64,000 bases of DNA from an uncultured Lachnospiraceae bacterium (GCA_947594855.1 CANQEL010000007.1:1-64000), one strand, 5' to 3'. Positions 35,558-45,292 are shown, counted from the stretch's first letter. Notes: generated from the letters alone by a model not told the origin. Program-made: numbers and translations.

Positions 35558-37600
35558 TTATTCATTTTTATTTGCATAACCGATTGCATATATTGTAAAC
35601 GGTTTTTCCTCATCTCCGTCTTTCATTCTGATTTCAAGAGTATGGACAGCAACTTCGCTTCCTGACAATACAGTGTTCATTTCAGCATAATTCCAGGCCC
35701 CCGGTGCAGTTCCGATAAGCTCGCCTACTTTATTGCCGTCAAGATAACATTCAGCAGTACCAAAGCCTGAGCCTGCTTTCTTATATGCAACGATTATACT
35801 GTTACATTCAATCTCTGCCTTAAAGCTGTCATTTTCCGAAGATACTGTATGCGCCCATGCATTAGGGAACCATGTAAGCCCATTCACGCCGTCTTTCTCA
35901 TACTGAAGCGTAGGCTGTGCTAAATCCTTTCCGGAAAATCCTCCGCTAGTCAAAGAATGAACCGACGGATGTTTGCTGAGATCAACGCCCTGTTCAAGCG
36001 TCTTCATTCCCGTAAATGCATCGCCTGTACTGCTCTTAGGAGTAATATCCGCTACATTAACAATATTATCTTCTTCGGTTTCTTCTGCATCAACAAGCAT
36101 AAACATATTCATGATACAGTCAGCCATATATCTGTGTCCGCATACGTCGGGATGCATATCACCGCCATGGTTCCAGTAGAACCAGTCGTCAAATGCAGCC
36201 TTATCTTTCGCTGCCGCACTCTGTCCGCTTGCAGGACTTACCATGACGATATCATAATATTCACCTATTTTTGCATAATCATTTTCTTTACCCGAGCCAC
36301 GTGTATACAGAACAAACATAAGAACTACTGCCGAGCCCTGTGAAAGGGCAGTACGGATTACACTCTCATACGTATCTGCATCATTACCGTCATTAACCGC
36401 AAAATCGATAAAGAGGATATCAGGTACTTCTCCTTTTTCCATATGATTAAGAATATCCCGCTGATAACGTATAATTCCAAGTCTTGAAGATGTTCCGCTC
36501 ATTCCGGCATTAATGAAATGTACATTTTTTCCGTCTCCCGGTGCAAATGTATCTTTAAATTCATTATAAGATGTCTCTGCATAACATTCTGCATTATTAG
36601 TTTCTGATGCGGCAAATCCTTCAGTTATTGAACCGCCCAGATACGCTAAAGTAACATCTTCACCATTTTTTGTCTTTTCAATCGCTTTCTTAATTCTTGC
36701 ATTGTTGCCTGTTGAACGGCATGAATTTGCAACCATCTCAGGATAATTGGAATCTGCAACAGGATTAGTCTCTACAGTAAGGTCTTTAAGCTCTGCTCCG
36801 GCCAAATCCAGTTTCAAATTAAAGTCCTTTGTATACTTTGGAAGTTCAAATGTAAATTCCAAAGTTGTTTCTGAACCGGATGGGCATACCTGTGTCTGCG
36901 AGCCTTCCTCTAACGGTCTGTGCTCATCTATTGTACTCTTGTTGATATATTGGTTATTACACTCAAAATAGAGATATTCACCATAATAAGAAACCGTTAT
37001 ATCCTTATCGCTTCCTGAATTCTGTAAAACTTTTGCAGATACTTTGCATATTCCGCCATACTGCATAAGTTTTCCAAGATAAAGATCAGTTCCATTCACC
37101 AAATCCTTATCAGTATATGAAGTTGTTCCATACGCCGGCGCTACTGTGGGTTTTGGCATATCAGTAGCAGGAATATCCGTTGTGTCTCCGGCAGGAGCAG
37201 CCGTATTCTGAGGATTATCGGTAGGATAAACTATTTTCGGCAATTCAATCACTTTATTTTGAGATACATAAACCTTACATACACCTAACTTCTTAGATTT
37301 TGCCATTTTGCCTTTACCCTTTTCCCTAACAGTAATTTTTGCATTTCCCTTCTTTAAGGCAGTAACCTTTCCTTTTTTATTAACTTTTGCAACTTTAGGT
37401 TTGCTGCTCTTATATGTATAAGTAAATCCCTTCTTTGAATTCTTAATCTTAATTTTTTTAGCTTCTCCCACATACATGGACAGCTTCTTTGTTTTTAATG
37501 TAGTCTTTTTTGCTGCAAAAACGCCATCTGCCGGCATAAAACTGATTAATATTGCTAAAGCAAGCACACAGCTCATGCATTTTTTTAATACATTTTTCAT
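35558..37600 (-). CDS. Secreted SGNH/GDSL hydrolase with Big_2 domain, probable carbohydrate esterase
   Basis: Probably removes acetyl or other ester groups from xylan. In 680 residues: signal peptide (to about 30), lysine-rich Big_2 domain (31-115), Thr/Pro linker, a beta-sandwich region (about 160-285), an SGNH hydrolase domain (about 310-510), and a C-terminal beta domain (about 540-680). Catalytic features: Ser324 in GGSITEG, Gly in NAGMSG, Asn403 in AVNDGND, Asp481 and His483 in GDMHPD. The start at 37600 has GGGAGG seven bases upstream; an extended frame to 37627 would overlap the xylanase stop. It directly follows a GH10 xylanase, supporting a xylan role. The exact CE family is unclear. 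Confidence 0.85.
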   Translation of the reverse strand: MKNVLKKCMSCVLALAILISFMPADGVFAAKKTTLKTKKLSMYVGEAKKIKIKNSKKGFTYTYKSSKPKVAKVNKKGKVTALKKGNAKITVREKGKGKMAKSKKLGVCKVYVSQNKVIELPKIVYPTDNPQNTAAPAGDTTDIPATDMPKPTVAPAYGTTSYTDKDLVNGTDLYLGKLMQYGGICKVSAKVLQNSGSDKDITVSYYGEYLYFECNNQYINKSTIDEHRPLEEGSQTQVCPSGSETTLEFTFELPKYTKDFNLKLDLAGAELKDLTVETNPVADSNYPEMVANSCRSTGNNARIKKAIEKTKNGEDVTLAYLGGSITEGFAASETNNAECYAETSYNEFKDTFAPGDGKNVHFINAGMSGTSSRLGIIRYQRDILNHMEKGEVPDILFIDFAVNDGNDADTYESVIRTALSQGSAVVLMFVLYTRGSGKENDYAKIGEYYDIVMVSPASGQSAAAKDKAAFDDWFYWNHGGDMHPDVCGHRYMADCIMNMFMLVDAEETEEDNIVNVADITPKSSTGDAFTGMKTLEQGVDLSKHPSVHSLTSGGFSGKDLAQPTLQYEKDGVNGLTWFPNAWAHTVSSENDSFKAEIECNSIIVAYKKAGSGFGTAECYLDGNKVGELIGTAPGAWNYAEMNTVLSGSEVAVHTLEIRMKDGDEEKPFTIYAIGYANKNE

Positions 37601-37614
37601 AATATTCCTCCCAA

Positions 37615-39603
37615 TTATCTGTTCCATGCAGATTTAGCAGCTTCAATAAACTGATAAAATACCGGTTTTGGTGAAAAAACTGCACTGAACAGAAGCGGTT
37701 TGCCGCTTCTTCTCCAGGAGTTGCTGTCACACAATCCCCAGAATGTAAGTCCCGTAATATTAGCACCATTTTTCTTCTTTGTTACAAGCATTGTAATCAA
37801 ATCAGTGTAATAACTCAGTTGTTTTCCGCTATTATCATAATCGGTAACATCCAGTTCAGTTATCTGTATTTCATACCCCTGGGCAGTAAAAGCGTCTATT
37901 GTATCAGATATTTTACCGCCAATACCCGGCGTAGGATAATCTACATCCAGATGCGACTGCATTCCGACGCCGTCGCATATTTTTTTCTCTTCATTTATAT
38001 AATTAATCATAGTAATTATATCGTTTGTTACTTCATAAGTATTATAATCATTATAAAACAGCTTTACCGAACCGGTCAATCCAAACTTTTCAAGTTCGTC
38101 ATAAGCGATTTCAAACGCTCTTTTTATATATTCAGGTTTATTGGTTCTTTCACTTTCTGATTTTTCTTCAGGATAATATATAGTATTCCACATTGATTTG
38201 GAACCCTGGTCATAATTGTGGAAATATTCATTTGCAACATCTATACAATATACGACGTCTCTGCCATGAGGCGTATTATATATATGTTCCATAACATTTC
38301 TTATATAATATTCAAGCCTTCCATCCATATATTCTTTCGTAACATATCCATTTGAATTGTTATATCCTTTTTTAAAGAAAAACTCCGGCGTCTGTGAATG
38401 CCATACAAGAACATGGAAACGTATAGACAAACCATACTCATATGCCGTATTAATTACATTATCTATAGTCGAAAAATTAATTACAGGATATTTTACATCC
38501 TTATAACTGTCAGGAATAATATAACCTTCAGGCGGATTACTGCTTACATTCTGCTCATTTAAAAATGATAATGGCTTTGTTTCATTTTCCATGGTTACAC
38601 TATTATAAAGAGTAGTTGTAAAGCCCTTGTAATCCTTCATCTGCGTATATGTATTACACGTGCCCACGTGTCCGAATATACCGGTAAACAATGCCTTAAA
38701 GGTATTATCAAGCACAACGCTTTCTATCATCTGTACAGAATCCAGATATATATCAGATGTATTTGAAGCATCCCAGTAAAGTCTGATTTTTCCATTAATA
38801 CTGTCAGGAGCAAGGTATACAACCTCCATACGTGTCCATTCTCCTGCTTTCACATCTTTAGTTTCACCTACCTGTGTAGGAAAATTAAAGAAACCGGCTC
38901 CTCCTGAACCATTTATGCTTCTTATTGTCATGGTAGCATTAGCATCACACTTTACATAGCATGTAAGCTTATATGTTTTACCCGGTTTTATCACATCTGT
39001 AATATCCATTGCAACACCACAGCCGAACCAGTCGTTCCTTCCGGCTCTGTTAGTAGCTTTGATACATGCATTATCATCATATCCGTTCTGTGAAAGTTCT
39101 ATTTTTACTCTTTCGCCTTCCGCAGAAAATTTTGAAATATCACCATCTGAAAAATCAATATCCACACAATTTGTAGGCTCCGGTGTAGGAATGGGTACAG
39201 GATTTCCCTGAGGCGCATTTCCACCTTGAGGTACATCATTTGAACCTGTTGACTTATTATTTTTTACAACAACTTTGACCGTACCAAGTTTTCTTGCCTT
39301 TTTGGCTCCTTTTAAGTTCTCTTTTACGGTAATTTTTGTTGTTCCTTTCTTAATTGCCGTAACTTTGCCCTTCTTATTAACCTTTGCTATTTTTTTATTT
39401 TTCGAGGCAAATATATATTTTGCCTTGCGGTTTTTATTTTTAATAACAATAGATTTTTTCTGTCCTTCATTTAATGAAAGTTTTTTTGTCGAAAGTTTTG
39501 CCTTCTTTGCAGAATAAACATCTGTTTTTACGAATACTGTTCCGGCCATCATTGATAAAACAAGAACAATTGCTATTGCAGCCTTCATTATTTTTTTAAA
39601 CAT
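37615..39603 (-). CDS. Secreted GH10 xylanase with Big_2 and CBM22-like domains
   Basis: Endo-xylanase of 662 residues: signal peptide (1-31), lysine-rich Big_2 domain (34-115), Gly/Pro linker, a CBM22/CBM4-like carbohydrate-binding module (about 145-297) and a GH10 barrel (about 300-660). Acid/base Glu459 lies in CIDVANEY, a divergent form of the usual WDVVNE; the nucleophile is Glu583 in ITELDVTDYDN. LFYNDYNTYE is conserved. No anchor signal. It lies between galE (15 bases upstream) and the SGNH esterase (14 bases downstream), so debranching and backbone cleavage are co-expressed. Confidence 0.93.
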   Translation of the reverse strand: MFKKIMKAAIAIVLVLSMMAGTVFVKTDVYSAKKAKLSTKKLSLNEGQKKSIVIKNKNRKAKYIFASKNKKIAKVNKKGKVTAIKKGTTKITVKENLKGAKKARKLGTVKVVVKNNKSTGSNDVPQGGNAPQGNPVPIPTPEPTNCVDIDFSDGDISKFSAEGERVKIELSQNGYDDNACIKATNRAGRNDWFGCGVAMDITDVIKPGKTYKLTCYVKCDANATMTIRSINGSGGAGFFNFPTQVGETKDVKAGEWTRMEVVYLAPDSINGKIRLYWDASNTSDIYLDSVQMIESVVLDNTFKALFTGIFGHVGTCNTYTQMKDYKGFTTTLYNSVTMENETKPLSFLNEQNVSSNPPEGYIIPDSYKDVKYPVINFSTIDNVINTAYEYGLSIRFHVLVWHSQTPEFFFKKGYNNSNGYVTKEYMDGRLEYYIRNVMEHIYNTPHGRDVVYCIDVANEYFHNYDQGSKSMWNTIYYPEEKSESERTNKPEYIKRAFEIAYDELEKFGLTGSVKLFYNDYNTYEVTNDIITMINYINEEKKICDGVGMQSHLDVDYPTPGIGGKISDTIDAFTAQGYEIQITELDVTDYDNSGKQLSYYTDLITMLVTKKKNGANITGLTFWGLCDSNSWRRSGKPLLFSAVFSPKPVFYQFIEAAKSAWNR

Positions 39604-39617
39604 GTCAGTCCCTCCAA

Positions 39618-40637
39618 TTATTCATCCGCATATCCGTTAGGATTATTATGCTGCCATCTCCAGGCATCTTCACACATTTCCCTTATACCGTTTTCGGCCT
39701 TCCAGCCAAGTTCTCTTTCAGCTTTTGAAGGGTCGGAATAACACTCATCAATATCTCCGGCTCTTCTCGGTTTAATAACATAAGGTATATGCTGTCCTGA
39801 TGCGTCTTCAAAATTCTTTACAATGTCAAGTACGCTGTAACCTTTTCCTGTTCCGAGATTATATACTTCAAGGCCAGAATTTTTCATAAGCTTATCAATA
39901 GCTTTAACATGCCCTTTTGCCAAATCAACCACATGTATATAATCCCTTACACCGGTTCCGTCATGGGTATTATAATCATTTCCAAATACTCCAAGACATT
40001 CAAGTTTTCCAACAGCCACCTGGGTAATATAAGGCATAAGATTGTTAGGTATTCCGTTAGGATTCTCACCTATCCTGCCGCTTTTATGCGCCCCGATAGG
40101 GTTAAAATACCTAAGCAGTATTACATTCCATTCAGAATCAGCTTTATATATATCCGACAGTATCTGCTCAAGCATTGATTTGGTGTGTCCGTATGGATTA
40201 GTAATATCACCTTTAGGACAGTTTTCCGTAATGGGGATTTCCGCTGGAGAGCCATATACCGTAGCGGATGATGAAAATATAATATTTTTTACATTATGTT
40301 TTTCCATCACCTTAAGCAGCGTAAGAGTTCCCGAAATATTATTATGATAATAAAGCCATGGTTTCTCAACTGACTCACCCACAGCCTTAAGGCCGGCAAA
40401 ATGGATACAGCAGTCAATATCTTCCTTTGAAAACAACTGCTCAAGCGCATCCTCATCCAGTATGTCAGCCTCATAGAACTTTACTTTCTTACCGGTTATC
40501 TCCTCAACTCTTATAAGAGACTCCCTGCTTGAGTTGCACAGATTGTCTACCACTACTACATCATAACCGGATGAAAGAAGCTCAACTACCGTATGTGAAC
40601 CAATATATCCGGCTCCCCCTGTAACAAGAACAGACAT
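39618..40637 (-). CDS. galE: UDP-glucose 4-epimerase
   Basis: Interconverts UDP-glucose and UDP-galactose (or the arabinose/xylose pair in some homologues). SDR fold with [11 protein letters not shown] at the N-terminus and the catalytic YGHTK motif near residue 150; a SAT/V stretch precedes it. I start at 40637 (MSVLVTGG) with AGGAGA nine bases upstream; the frame extends to 40673 without a ribosome site. It is the first gene of the galE-GH10-esterase run. Confidence 0.96.
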   Translation of the reverse strand: MSVLVTGGAGYIGSHTVVELLSSGYDVVVVDNLCNSSRESLIRVEEITGKKVKFYEADILDEDALEQLFSKEDIDCCIHFAGLKAVGESVEKPWLYYHNNISGTLTLLKVMEKHNVKNIIFSSSATVYGSPAEIPITENCPKGDITNPYGHTKSMLEQILSDIYKADSEWNVILLRYFNPIGAHKSGRIGENPNGIPNNLMPYITQVAVGKLECLGVFGNDYNTHDGTGVRDYIHVVDLAKGHVKAIDKLMKNSGLEVYNLGTGKGYSVLDIVKNFEDASGQHIPYVIKPRRAGDIDECYSDPSKAERELGWKAENGIREMCEDAWRWQHNNPNGYADE

Positions 40638-40728
40638 AATATATTCTCCTTTATTGCAATTTATAGTATACACATAGATAATAATACTATATTATTCGTA
40701 AAAAGTATAGGACAAAATTTATTAACTG

Positions 40729-41394
40729 CTAATTTTCATAAATGAATATATTGCCGCTTTCCCTGTCATATGTGTATATATTATCCGACAATTGTTCCTC
40801 CAAATCCACATGTTCGGCATTAATATCCCTGACGAGCGCCGCAAGCTTTGATGCATTATGATAATACTTTTTGGGAACTATTATCATTTCATGTATACTG
40901 CTTGGCATTATGTATAAATCACTTTCCAGTATATCTGCAAGTCTTCCGATTTTTTTACTGTACAATATCGCTGCCGAACCATTCACGGCATATTTATTTG
41001 TAAGGACATACATATGCATTATATCATCATCCGCTTCCTCCAGCAATGCATCTGCATCACAGCTGCCCTCAAGTTCTTTTACAATATTACTAATGCCTGC
41101 TATTACTTCTGGGAAAAGTCTTTCCATATTATTTCTTGCAACATTATAAATTGTATGTTTGTCAAATCCCCATGCCTGCATTATCCTGTTATTAACTTTA
41201 AAACTTTTTATCTCGCCATTTTCTTCTGAAAGCATATAATTAAATACTATTGCCAAATCCAGAAATTTAACATATGGCATATCTTCAAGCATTTCTTTAT
41301 TTTTTTCCCTGTTAACAAGAGTCAGGAACAAACTTTCCTTAATCTTCTGCTTTCCAAATTTACTCCACTCAAACCTGTTATAATTATTATCCAT
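40729..41394 (-). CDS. DUF5688 family protein
   Basis: A soluble 221-residue protein. The C-terminal part (YVLTNKYAVNGSAAILYSK, then DLYIMPSSIHEMIIVP) matches what I know of DUF5688, a family common in Lachnospiraceae genomes and of unknown function. No signal peptide, membrane helix or catalytic motif is visible. AGGGG precedes the ATG. It lies between galE and rbgA with a terminator upstream, so it forms its own unit or leads galE. Confidence 0.75.
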   Translation of the reverse strand: MDNNYNRFEWSKFGKQKIKESLFLTLVNREKNKEMLEDMPYVKFLDLAIVFNYMLSEENGEIKSFKVNNRIMQAWGFDKHTIYNVARNNMERLFPEVIAGISNIVKELEGSCDADALLEEADDDIMHMYVLTNKYAVNGSAAILYSKKIGRLADILESDLYIMPSSIHEMIIVPKKYYHNASKLAALVRDINAEHVDLEEQLSDNIYTYDRESGNIFIYEN

Positions 41395-41540
41395 TTTATT
41401 CCCCTTTCAATATTTATTTAATAATTACATACGTGATTTTACAGCGATAAATGCTGTCAATAAAGTTATACCGATATAAATTTTGATAATACAGATATCT
41501 GATAACTATATTATAACAGCTTTTATAAGTAAATTATAAA

Positions 41541-41575
41541 CAAAAAAACAGCATATTTTTGTAACACATGCTGTT
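41541..41575 (-). terminator. Intrinsic terminator after rbgA
   Basis: On the minus strand ACAGCAT (41568-41574) and ATGCTGT (41548-41554) pair around a 13-base loop, with A before and seven T after the stem. It ends the lepB-rbgA transcript about 70 bases past the stop. The rest of the 250-base gap to the DUF5688 gene shows only AT-rich sequence and short palindromes. Confidence 0.85.
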
Positions 41576-41645
41576 TTTGTACATTCATGCTGGACTTACA
41601 GAATACTGAATTTTGGTATATTCTGACAAAGTTTGTATCGTTTCT

Positions 41646-42485
41646 TTATGGATACTCCAAAGTAATTTTACCTATTTTTCCACTTCTGTAATCATCCAGC
41701 ATAAGAATTGAAGCCCTGCTTATATCAGGTTCATTTCCCTTTTGCCTGCAGCCTCTTTTTACCGCATATTCCTCAAGAATTTCATAAGCATCAGCTGATA
41801 TTCCAAAACCCAGATATGTTTCCAAAACTTCCGGATATTCATTCTTAAGTATTACAACAAGTTCTGCCGCCAGTTCCTCAAGCTGTAATATATCATCATT
41901 TATAGAGCCTATAAGCGCCAGATTTAAACCTGTTTTCTGATTCTCAAACCGGGGCCATAATATACCCGGCGTATCAAGAAGTTCAACATTCTTATTAAGC
42001 CTTATCCACTGTTTACCTTTCGTAACGCCCGGCTTATCACCCGTCCTGGTGCAGGCTTTGCCGGCAAAACTGTTTATAAATGTTGACTTTCCTACGTTAG
42101 GTATTCCTACTATCATCGCACGTACCGGCCGGTTAAGTATTCCTCTTTTTCTGTCCCGTTCAATCTTTTCTTTACAGGCCTTCATGATCACTTCATTTAC
42201 ATCTCTTATTCCCTTACCCGACTTTGAATTAACAAGTGCCGTAAAATAACCTTTTTTATCGTAATATTCCTTCCATTCCCTGGTATGTACATCATCTGCA
42301 AGGTCATATTTATTCAAAAGAATAACTCTTTTTTTCCCGTTTGCAAGCTGTTCAATATCAGGATTGCGGCTGGATGCAGGTATTCTCGCATCTATAAGCT
42401 CTATCACTACATCTATAAGCTTTATATTTTCCTGCATCATACGCTTTGCCTTCGTCATATGGCCCGGATACCACTGAAAATTCAT
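41646..42485 (-). CDS. rbgA: Ribosome biogenesis GTPase RbgA (YlqF)
   Basis: Late-stage 50S assembly GTPase. The G motifs are circularly permuted: LLNKYDL (G4, about residue 57) precedes GIPNVGKSTFINS (G1, about 126) and DTPGILWP (G3). The N-terminal WYPGHMTKAKR is diagnostic. Its start abuts the lepB stop by one base with GAGGTGG upstream, implying coupling. Confidence 0.97.
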   Translation of the reverse strand: MNFQWYPGHMTKAKRMMQENIKLIDVVIELIDARIPASSRNPDIEQLANGKKRVILLNKYDLADDVHTREWKEYYDKKGYFTALVNSKSGKGIRDVNEVIMKACKEKIERDRKRGILNRPVRAMIVGIPNVGKSTFINSFAGKACTRTGDKPGVTKGKQWIRLNKNVELLDTPGILWPRFENQKTGLNLALIGSINDDILQLEELAAELVVILKNEYPEVLETYLGFGISADAYEILEEYAVKRGCRQKGNEPDISRASILMLDDYRSGKIGKITLEYP

Positions 42486-43108
42486 TATTCCACCTCACTG
42501 TCCCCTTCTTTATGATTAAATGAATCCACAAATCCAAACGAGTTAAGCCGTATCCATACTTTACCGCAAATATCATTTCTGACAATATTGCCTACATTTG
42601 AAAACCTGCTGTCTTCACTATTATTACGGTTATCTCCAAGTACAAAATACTCATTTTCATCCAGGACAATTTCTGTCTCTGCAAGTCCTCCGGTTATCAT
42701 TTTGTCTGTATTTATTTCTTCCGTAAGAAGCTCCCCGTCAATATATATTTCACCATTCTTAATCATTATCCTGTCTCCGGGAAGACCTATTATTCTTTTT
42801 ATGCTCATATATGAATGTTCGGATGAACCCTGTCTGTATGCAACCACATCAAATCTTTCAGGCTCAGATATTTTATAAACAAATTTATTTACCAGCAGTG
42901 AGTCTCCATTTACGAGTGTGCCTGCCATGGAATCTCCCATCATTGAACATTTGGAAAAACCTATGCGCACTATGACAAAAGCGAGAAATATTACCAACAG
43001 GACCTCAGCAAAATAAATAACCGCTTCTATAAGTATTTTCTTTCCTGATGACATATTATTTTCTTTTTTCTTTTTTACAAATTTAAGCGCAGCTTTTCTT
43101 CTCCTCAT
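42485..43108 (-). CDS. lepB: Signal peptidase I
   Basis: Removes signal peptides from exported proteins. One N-terminal helix (about 24-48), catalytic Ser in MMGDSMAGTL and catalytic Lys in SIKRIIGLPGD, plus the C-terminal GDNRNNSEDSR box. I start at 43108 because GGAG lies six bases upstream; the frame extends four codons further. It lies between rplS and rbgA, downstream of the rplS terminator, so it depends on read-through or an unseen promoter. Confidence 0.95.
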   Translation of the reverse strand: MRRRKAALKFVKKKKENNMSSGKKILIEAVIYFAEVLLVIFLAFVIVRIGFSKCSMMGDSMAGTLVNGDSLLVNKFVYKISEPERFDVVAYRQGSSEHSYMSIKRIIGLPGDRIMIKNGEIYIDGELLTEEINTDKMITGGLAETEIVLDENEYFVLGDNRNNSEDSRFSNVGNIVRNDICGKVWIRLNSFGFVDSFNHKEGDSEVE

Positions 43109-43126
43109 AACAAACTCCATAATTTC

Positions 43127-43154
43127 AAAAAAGGGGACATATTAATATGTCCCC
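43127..43154 (-). terminator. Strong intrinsic terminator after rplS
   Basis: A perfect 22-base palindrome (43133-43154, arms GGGGACATATT/AATATGTCCCC) is followed on the minus strand by six T (43127-43132). It closes rplS 23 bases past its stop. Because of the T-run I call it a terminator rather than an operator. Confidence 0.9.
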
Positions 43155-43177
43155 GAATCATTCATACTGGCAACTTA

Positions 43178-43525
43178 TTATTTTACCTTTTCTTTTACCT
43201 TGGCAGCTTTACCAACACGCTCCCTGAGATAATAAAGTTTAGCTCTTCTTACTTTACCAAGCCTTACTACTTCAACTTTCTCTACAATAGGTGAATGAAG
43301 CGGCCATGATTTTTCTACTCCGATTCCGTTTGAGAATTTACGTACTGTAAATGTTTCCCTTGCACCGCCATTCTGTCTTTTAATAACAGTTCCCTCAAAT
43401 ACCTGGGTTCTTTCTCTGTTTCCCTCTTTGATTTTGGCGTATACCTTTACAGTATCACCAACTCTGAATTCAGGAATCTCTGCCTTAAGCTGGGCATCTT
43501 CAATTTTCTTAATAATATCATTCAT
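43178..43525 (-). CDS. rplS: 50S ribosomal protein L19
   Basis: Located at the 30S-50S interface. 115 residues with [26 protein letters not shown] and the C-terminal [18 protein letters not shown] lies eight bases before the ATG. It has its own promoter, a 5' leader of about 80 bases with possible regulatory pairing, and a strong terminator, so it is an independent unit between trmD and lepB. Confidence 0.98.
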   Translation of the reverse strand: MNDIIKKIEDAQLKAEIPEFRVGDTVKVYAKIKEGNRERTQVFEGTVIKRQNGGARETFTVRKFSNGIGVEKSWPLHSPIVEKVEVVRLGKVRRAKLYYLRERVGKAAKVKEKVK

Positions 43526-43605
43526 CTGTGCATCCTCCTAATTATTTTTGATGTTCATAAACCATATCAAACAGGCACAGCGGACCATCTATCTTTTTTC
43601 ACAGC
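43526..43605 (-). promoter_or_regulatory. Putative L19 leader of rplS
   Basis: The leader between promoter and start contains CTGTGC (43575-43580) that can pair with GCACAG (43526-43531) lying between the AGGAGG (43534-43539) and the ATG, and a TTTGAT...ATCAAA hairpin in between. Firmicutes rplS leaders are known autoregulatory elements; matching to that family is inference. Confidence 0.4.
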
Positions 43606-43611
43606 TTACCC

Positions 43612-43640
43612 ATTTTATCATATACTATTCATAATTGCAA
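43612..43640 (-). promoter_or_regulatory. Promoter of rplS
   Basis: On the minus strand TTGCAA (43635-43640), 17-base spacer, TAAAAT (43612-43617), overlapping the last codons of trmD. Confidence 0.65.
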
Positions 43641-44369
43641 GTTTTTTATATTATTTTTTAAATACTGAATATCTTTTTTGTCTAATTCAGCATTTTCAAG
43701 CAAATCCGGTCTTAACGCCGCAGTTCGTAAAAGCGATTTTTCTCTTCGCCACTTTTCAATGTTGGCATGATGTCCTGACAAAAGAATCTCCGGCACCCTG
43801 TATCCCATAAACTCTTCCGGTCTGGTATACTGCGGGTATTCCAACAGACTGCCTTCAAAGCTTTCAGACATTCCTGATTCTTCGTTTGAAAGCACCCCCG
43901 GAACCATTCTTGATACCGCATCCATAATTACAAGAGCCGCAAGTTCTCCGCCGGTAAGCACATAATCCCCTATTGAAATACAGTCTGTAACTTCAAGCTC
44001 TATTGCCCTCTCATCTATTCCTTCATAATGTCCGCACAAAAAAACAAGTTCCTCTTCATTCGCAAGTTCTTTTGCTATACTCTGGTTAAATACCCTTCCC
44101 TGTGGGGTCAGATATATTATCCTTGGATTTTTCTTTATCTTTTTTTTAATATCCTCACACGCAAGATATATGGGTTCTGCCTGCATAACCATTCCGGCCC
44201 CGCCGCCGTATGGGTAATCGTCAACATGTTTATGTTTATTTAAAGCATAATCACGTATATTTACTGCATTTACTGTTATATATCCATTATTTATTGCGCG
44301 TCCCGTAATGCTTGTTCCTATACATGCCTCAATCATTTCCGGAAACAGTGTAAGAACATAATAATCCAT
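43629..44369 (-). CDS. trmD: tRNA (guanine-37-N1)-methyltransferase TrmD
   Basis: Makes m1G37 and so prevents frameshifting. SPOUT fold with the knotted AdoMet site: [14 protein letters not shown] and [32 protein letters not shown]. Length 246. GGAGG precedes the ATG. It follows rimM by 14 bases. Confidence 0.98.
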   Translation of the reverse strand: MDYYVLTLFPEMIEACIGTSITGRAINNGYITVNAVNIRDYALNKHKHVDDYPYGGGAGMVMQAEPIYLACEDIKKKIKKNPRIIYLTPQGRVFNQSIAKELANEEELVFLCGHYEGIDERAIELEVTDCISIGDYVLTGGELAALVIMDAVSRMVPGVLSNEESGMSESFEGSLLEYPQYTRPEEFMGYRVPEILLSGHHANIEKWRREKSLLRTAALRPDLLENAELDKKDIQYLKNNIKNLQL

Positions 44370-44383
44370 ATAAACCTCCGTAT

Positions 44384-44896
44384 CTACAATTCGGCAAGTC
44401 CCGGCAGCATATGCACTTTTACACGCTTAGATTCTGTGTCAACATCCAGAACACATGACGGAATAACTGGAATCAGAAGCTCTTTGCCTGATTCCTTTTT
44501 TACTATATATACATCATTTGCCCCCGTCTGGAGCACTTCTTTGATAAAACCAAGTTTTTCCCCGGTATCAGTATATACTTCAGCCCCGATTATATCACAT
44601 ATGAAATATTCGCCCTCATTAAGCGGTACTGCCTGGCTTCTTTCAATAAGAACATCCGAACCTTTGTATTTTTCTATATCATTTATATTATCTATCCCTT
44701 TAAATTTGATGATTGCCATGTTTTTATGATATTTTACTGACTGTATCTCATAAGTGATAAGCCCGTCTTTTGTATCAAGCATAACTTTATCAAGGTCCGA
44801 AAAACGGCTGACATCATCAGTATGCGGATATACCTTTATATCACCTTTTATACCATGGGTATTCACATATGTTCCTACTCTGAGATAATCCCCCAT
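44384..44896 (-). CDS. rimM: Ribosome maturation factor RimM
   Basis: 30S assembly factor binding S19. N-terminal RimM domain ([20 protein letters not shown]) and a C-terminal PRC barrel ([36 protein letters not shown]). I start at 44896 with AGGACAT seven bases upstream; the frame extends to 44932 with no ribosome site. khpA-rimM-trmD is conserved. Confidence 0.96.
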   Translation of the reverse strand: MGDYLRVGTYVNTHGIKGDIKVYPHTDDVSRFSDLDKVMLDTKDGLITYEIQSVKYHKNMAIIKFKGIDNINDIEKYKGSDVLIERSQAVPLNEGEYFICDIIGAEVYTDTGEKLGFIKEVLQTGANDVYIVKKESGKELLIPVIPSCVLDVDTESKRVKVHMLPGLAEL

Positions 44897-44924
44897 TAAT
44901 ATGTCCTTTCCAAATAAAATTCCG

Positions 44925-44962
44925 CATATCATTGCAGGCTCATATCACCTGCTTATGATATG
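44925..44962 (-). promoter_or_regulatory. Dyad between khpA and rimM
   Basis: CATATCAT...CCTGC and GCAGG...ATGATATG arms surround an internal CATATCA copy, so at least two alternative stems can form. No T-run follows. It lies just ahead of the rimM ribosome site and may affect rimM translation or mRNA decay. Confidence 0.4.
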
Positions 44963-44992
44963 TGAAATCTGCACAAAATAATAAGAATACAT

Positions 44993-45223
44993 TTACTGCT
45001 GAATCTCTACAATAACCTTTTTGTCATCCCGTGATGCAGCAGCTTTTACAACTGTACGAAGCGCTTTTGCAATACGCCCCTGTTTTCCAATAACCTTTCC
45101 CATGTCTGCCTGGGCAACTCTGAGTTCAATTACAGTTCCTTTAGCTGTTTCAGTTTCAATTACTGTTACCTCATCAGGATTATCAACTAACGACTTCGCG
45201 ATAACTTCAACTAATTTTTTCAT
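44993..45223 (-). CDS. khpA: KH-domain RNA-binding protein KhpA
   Basis: A 76-residue single KH domain protein (GXXG-type loop in GKVIGKQGRIAKALR) that partners KhpB in RNA binding and cell-elongation control. The start at 45223 has GGAGGG six bases upstream. It sits between rpsP and rimM, the usual place of ylqC/khpA. Confidence 0.94.
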   Translation of the reverse strand: MKKLVEVIAKSLVDNPDEVTVIETETAKGTVIELRVAQADMGKVIGKQGRIAKALRTVVKAAASRDDKKVIVEIQQ

Positions 45224-45260
45224 AATACCCTCCAATCTGCAGCCAAATCCGAAGTACGGG

Positions 45261-45281
45261 GCACAGGTTTTTAACCTGTGC
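45261..45281 (-). promoter_or_regulatory. Hairpin between rpsP and khpA
   Basis: A perfect stem GCACAGGTT/AACCTGTGC around a 3-base loop, with no T-run on the minus strand. Probably an mRNA processing or stability element. Confidence 0.45.
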
Positions 45282-45292
45282 GCAAATAATAA

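Noticed and set aside
37601-37627. Upstream extension of the SGNH gene
   Set aside because: It would overlap the xylanase stop and contains the ribosome site of the internal ATG at 37600.
43133-43154. 22-base perfect palindrome as a regulator operator
   Set aside because: It is followed by six T on the coding strand and lies just past the rplS stop, so a terminator is the better explanation.
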